The position numbers and the translations under genes were made by a program. The notes below the pieces were generated by a model. It worked only from the letters and a program-made list of their open reading frames with translations. It was not told the DNA's origin and did not search any database. Of a DNA stretch of 64,000 nucleotides, positions 62,051-64,000 are shown piece after piece. This DNA comes from an uncultured Flavobacterium sp. GTDB lineage: Bacteria > Bacteroidota > Bacteroidia > Flavobacteriales > Flavobacteriaceae. The DNA is taken from the NCBI RefSeq assembly GCF_951805225.1, contig NZ_OX638201.1, positions 2,108,001 through 2,172,000 on the forward strand. The letters run 5' to 3'. Each line of letters starts with the position of its first letter. The stretch's first letter is position 1.

Positions 62051-62125
62051 TTTTAAAAATTACTTTTTTTGATTCATAAAAAATTTAAATAAACTTTATT
62101 TAACCCCGTTACGTACACTTATTTT

Positions 62126-62257
62126 AACACATAGAAACATAGTGTTTTCTTAAAAAAAGGCGTTTCACTTGTTTAAATACACATAGCTATCTATGTGAAG
62201 AAATGTATTTCTTTTAGCACCCTTTTTTACACATCAAAATCTATGTTTCTATGTGTT
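62126..62257. repeat. Inverted repeat with central palindrome
   Basis: AACACATAGAAACATAG (62126-62142) pairs perfectly with CTATGTTTCTATGTGTT (62241-62257). Between them CACATAG-CTAT-CTATGTG at 62180-62197 is a second palindrome. The rest of the 62051-62382 spacer shows no gene. Confidence 0.65.
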
Positions 62258-62382
62258 TAATAAAATTTGGCGTCATGCACCGGGTTATTATAAACTTAAA
62301 ACAAAGACATTTCCATTGACTACGATTCTTCTTTCAGAATAACAACCAATGAAAATTATCTTTATATTTTAAAAACTTAATT

Positions 62383-63669
62383 TTAATTCTGTCTGTATTT
62401 TGGGGCTTCCAATGCCACTTCTTTCACAGCTTGTGTATCGGCAACTTTTTTCAAAGCAATAACATAAGCCGCAATACGAGGCGTAACATTATGTTTTAGC
62501 GCGATTCTAAAAACGGTTTCGAAACCTTTTTCAAGAATATCTTCCAGACGTGTATTGATTTGATGAATTCTCCACGACTCTAAAAGTGAATTTTGCAGCC
62601 ACTCAAAATAAGAAACTGTAACTCCTCCGGCATTTGCCAGAATATCTGGAATTACCAACACATTATTATCATGTAATATCTTATCAGCATCAGATGAAAC
62701 TGGACCGTTTGCACCTTCAACTATAATTTTTGCACGAATATCATTGGCGTTCTTTTGCGTAATTACATCTTCTTTTGCAGCAGGAATTAAGACATCAACA
62801 TCCAAAAGCAATAAATCTTCGTGTTTTATCGCAACCGAATTTGGATATCCTTTTATGCTTTTATTATTTAGATTATAATACAAAATTAGCTCTGGAATAT
62901 TCAATCCTTCAGGATTATAAAAAGCTTCAGAAACATCACTAACAGCGACCACTTTTAGTCCTTTTTCGAATAAAAATAAAGCCGAATGTAAACCAACATT
63001 TCCAAATCCCTGAATCGCAACTGTAGATCTTGCGGGTCTTAGTTTTAATTTTTGAAGTGCTAATAACGTAATAATACTCACACCTCTTCCGGTTGCTTCT
63101 ACTCGACCTAAAGATCCTCCAGAATGCAAATGTTTTCCGGTAACTACGGCATGAATTGTTTTACCGTGAAGTATCGAAAATTCATCCATAAGCCAACCCA
63201 TTTCGTCAGGTCCGGTTCCCATATCCGGTGCAGGAACATCTTTTTCCGGTCCAAAAATATCTGCTAAAGCTTTTGTATAAGCTCTTGTAATTTTTTCTAA
63301 TTCGGTTTTAGAAAGCGTTCTTGGATCACAAATGATTCCGCCTTTTGCACCTCCAAACGGAATTCCTGTTACCGCAGATTTCCATGTCATCCAAGCTGCA
63401 AGCGCTTTTACTTCATCCAGATTTACGGCCGTATCGTAACGGATTCCTCCTTTTGATGGTCCTAATGCCGTATTGTGAATAACGCGATATCCTTCAAAGT
63501 TTTGGATTGTTCCATTATCTAATGTAATCGAAAAATTAACTACGATTTGTTTTTCCGGGCGTTGCAACTTTTGCCTGATTGATTCATCAAGATTAAGAAT
63601 ATTCGCCGCGATATTAAAGCGATCAATCATCGATTGAAAGGGATTCTGTTTTATAATTTCTGCACTCAT
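62383..63669 (-). CDS. Glutamate (Glu/Leu/Phe/Val-type) dehydrogenase
   Basis: A 428-residue oxidoreductase that converts an amino acid, most probably glutamate, to its keto acid with NAD(P). Catalytic Lys109 lies in PFGGAKGGI, the substrate Lys97 in MTWKSAV and Asp149 in PAPDMGT, all as in glutamate dehydrogenases. The Rossmann motif GFGNVG is near residue 215. Length is typical of the 420-residue hexameric class. Cytosolic; links nitrogen and carbon metabolism. Alone on the minus strand. No clear promoter box was found upstream. Confidence 0.92.
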   Translation of the reverse strand: MSAEIIKQNPFQSMIDRFNIAANILNLDESIRQKLQRPEKQIVVNFSITLDNGTIQNFEGYRVIHNTALGPSKGGIRYDTAVNLDEVKALAAWMTWKSAVTGIPFGGAKGGIICDPRTLSKTELEKITRAYTKALADIFGPEKDVPAPDMGTGPDEMGWLMDEFSILHGKTIHAVVTGKHLHSGGSLGRVEATGRGVSIITLLALQKLKLRPARSTVAIQGFGNVGLHSALFLFEKGLKVVAVSDVSEAFYNPEGLNIPELILYYNLNNKSIKGYPNSVAIKHEDLLLLDVDVLIPAAKEDVITQKNANDIRAKIIVEGANGPVSSDADKILHDNNVLVIPDILANAGGVTVSYFEWLQNSLLESWRIHQINTRLEDILEKGFETVFRIALKHNVTPRIAAYVIALKKVADTQAVKEVALEAPKYRQN

Positions 63670-63868
63670 GATATATATCTTTTAATTTGGGTTCGTGTGA
63701 TTTAGATCTTTTTTCATTAAAAACACTTTCTAATTATTTTCAAAAGCATTTATTTTTTCCATAATTATTGCATTCGCCAACATGGAATTTTCATCAGACA
63801 GCATTGCATCATAATATTGGTATTTCTATTCGATCTCATATCCTTAATTTTTTAATAATTCTAAAAAA

Positions 63869-63893
63869 AGCCTTTCATGGTGCATGAAAGGCT
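63869..63893 (-). terminator. Terminator of the gene at the right edge
   Basis: AGCCTTTCATG (63869-63879) pairs with CATGAAAGGCT (63883-63893), an 11-bp perfect stem with a 3-nt loop. On the minus strand seven T follow. It lies 35 nt after the stop of the partial gene at 63928. The rest of 63670-63868 shows nothing recognisable. Confidence 0.85.
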
Positions 63894-63927
63894 AAAAAAA
63901 AAAAATAACTAACAAGTACTTTCTCTA

Positions 63928-64000
63928 TTAACGCCATTTCATCGCATCGTTTGTCATGCAGCACATCTCTGAGCAGCACATAAACGGGATGATATATTGA
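63928..64000 (-). CDS. 3' end of a Cys-rich gene, cut by the window edge
   Basis: On the minus strand an open frame enters from the right edge and stops at TAA (complement of 63928-63930). The visible 23 residues include IIPFMCCSEMCCMTNDAMKWR, with two CC pairs five residues apart. A terminator follows at the right distance, which supports a real gene end. Too little is visible to name a family; the Cys pairs hint at metal or redox chemistry. Confidence 0.4.
   Translation of the reverse strand, partial: QYIIPFMCCSEMCCMTNDAMKWR

Overview
The window reads as chromosomal DNA of a Flavobacterium-like member of the Bacteroidota. It is AT-rich by eye. It has a SusC/SusD polysaccharide-utilisation locus with a DUF6377-type regulator, promoters of the Bacteroidota form (TTG, about 20 nt, TAnnTTTG), weak Shine-Dalgarno sequences and many short Flavobacteriia-type lipoproteins and stand-alone small genes. 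I saw no rRNA, tRNA, CRISPR array, transposase or phage gene. The assignment rests on gene content and promoter style, not on a database search.

Layout. 1-3.7 kb: the 3' end of an unknown gene and small hypothetical genes (DUF1877-like, XAC2610-like and secreted proteins). 4-6.1 kb: an ArsR repressor with an SRPBCC partner, and a zinc-less quinone-oxidoreductase-like gene. 6.4-14.1 kb: a metal-resistance block made of an OmpR-type response regulator, a histidine kinase and a CzcCBA-type tripartite exporter. 14.2-17.4 kb: a lipoprotein, a GNAT enzyme with a clear promoter, and a divergent AraC/ketopantoate-reductase pair bracketed by direct copies of a 142-bp palindromic repeat. 17.9-24.7 kb: a TetR regulator and an AcrAB-TolC-type drug exporter. 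The TetR gene has one copy, and the pump four copies, of a conserved 25-bp direct repeat that is the likely operator. A 37-codon gene between the pump and its outer-membrane channel looks like a diverged copy of the channel's leader. 25.2-29.9 kb: a string of small stand-alone genes (lipoprotein, Crp/Fnr, GNAT, DoxX, HMA-like, VOC, DinB, a membrane protein) and a short DUF1328 gene. 30.3-32.6 kb: a glycosyltransferase fused to an alpha/alpha-barrel-like domain.

33-40 kb: an MlaE-MlaF-MlaD lipid transporter with an unusual Lys/Glu-rich MlaD tail, an AsmA-like protein, a low-affinity-iron-permease-like protein and an FAD oxidoreductase. 40-48.4 kb: a MarR-GNAT fusion, an AraC regulator, a family-6 DNA glycosylase, membrane proteins, a MarR/MATE pair and an outer-membrane barrel candidate. 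48.7-60.6 kb: the polysaccharide locus. Its minus-strand genes, in transcription order, are a DUF5004 lipoprotein, a secreted E-set-like protein, SusC, SusD, a GH71/99-like lipoprotein and a GH97 enzyme with SusB-type inverting residues. A membrane-spanning DUF6377 regulator is divergent from them. Together they suggest surface capture and cutting of an alpha-linked glycan followed by periplasmic release of monosaccharide. 60.8-64 kb: a fatty-acid-hydroxylase-superfamily membrane enzyme, a glutamate-type dehydrogenase and the end of a Cys-rich gene.

Gene junctions carry several families of imperfect or perfect inverted repeats, many in several copies. One is a 76-79 bp structured element present three times. 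These repeats and the operator arrays are the least explained sequence in the window.
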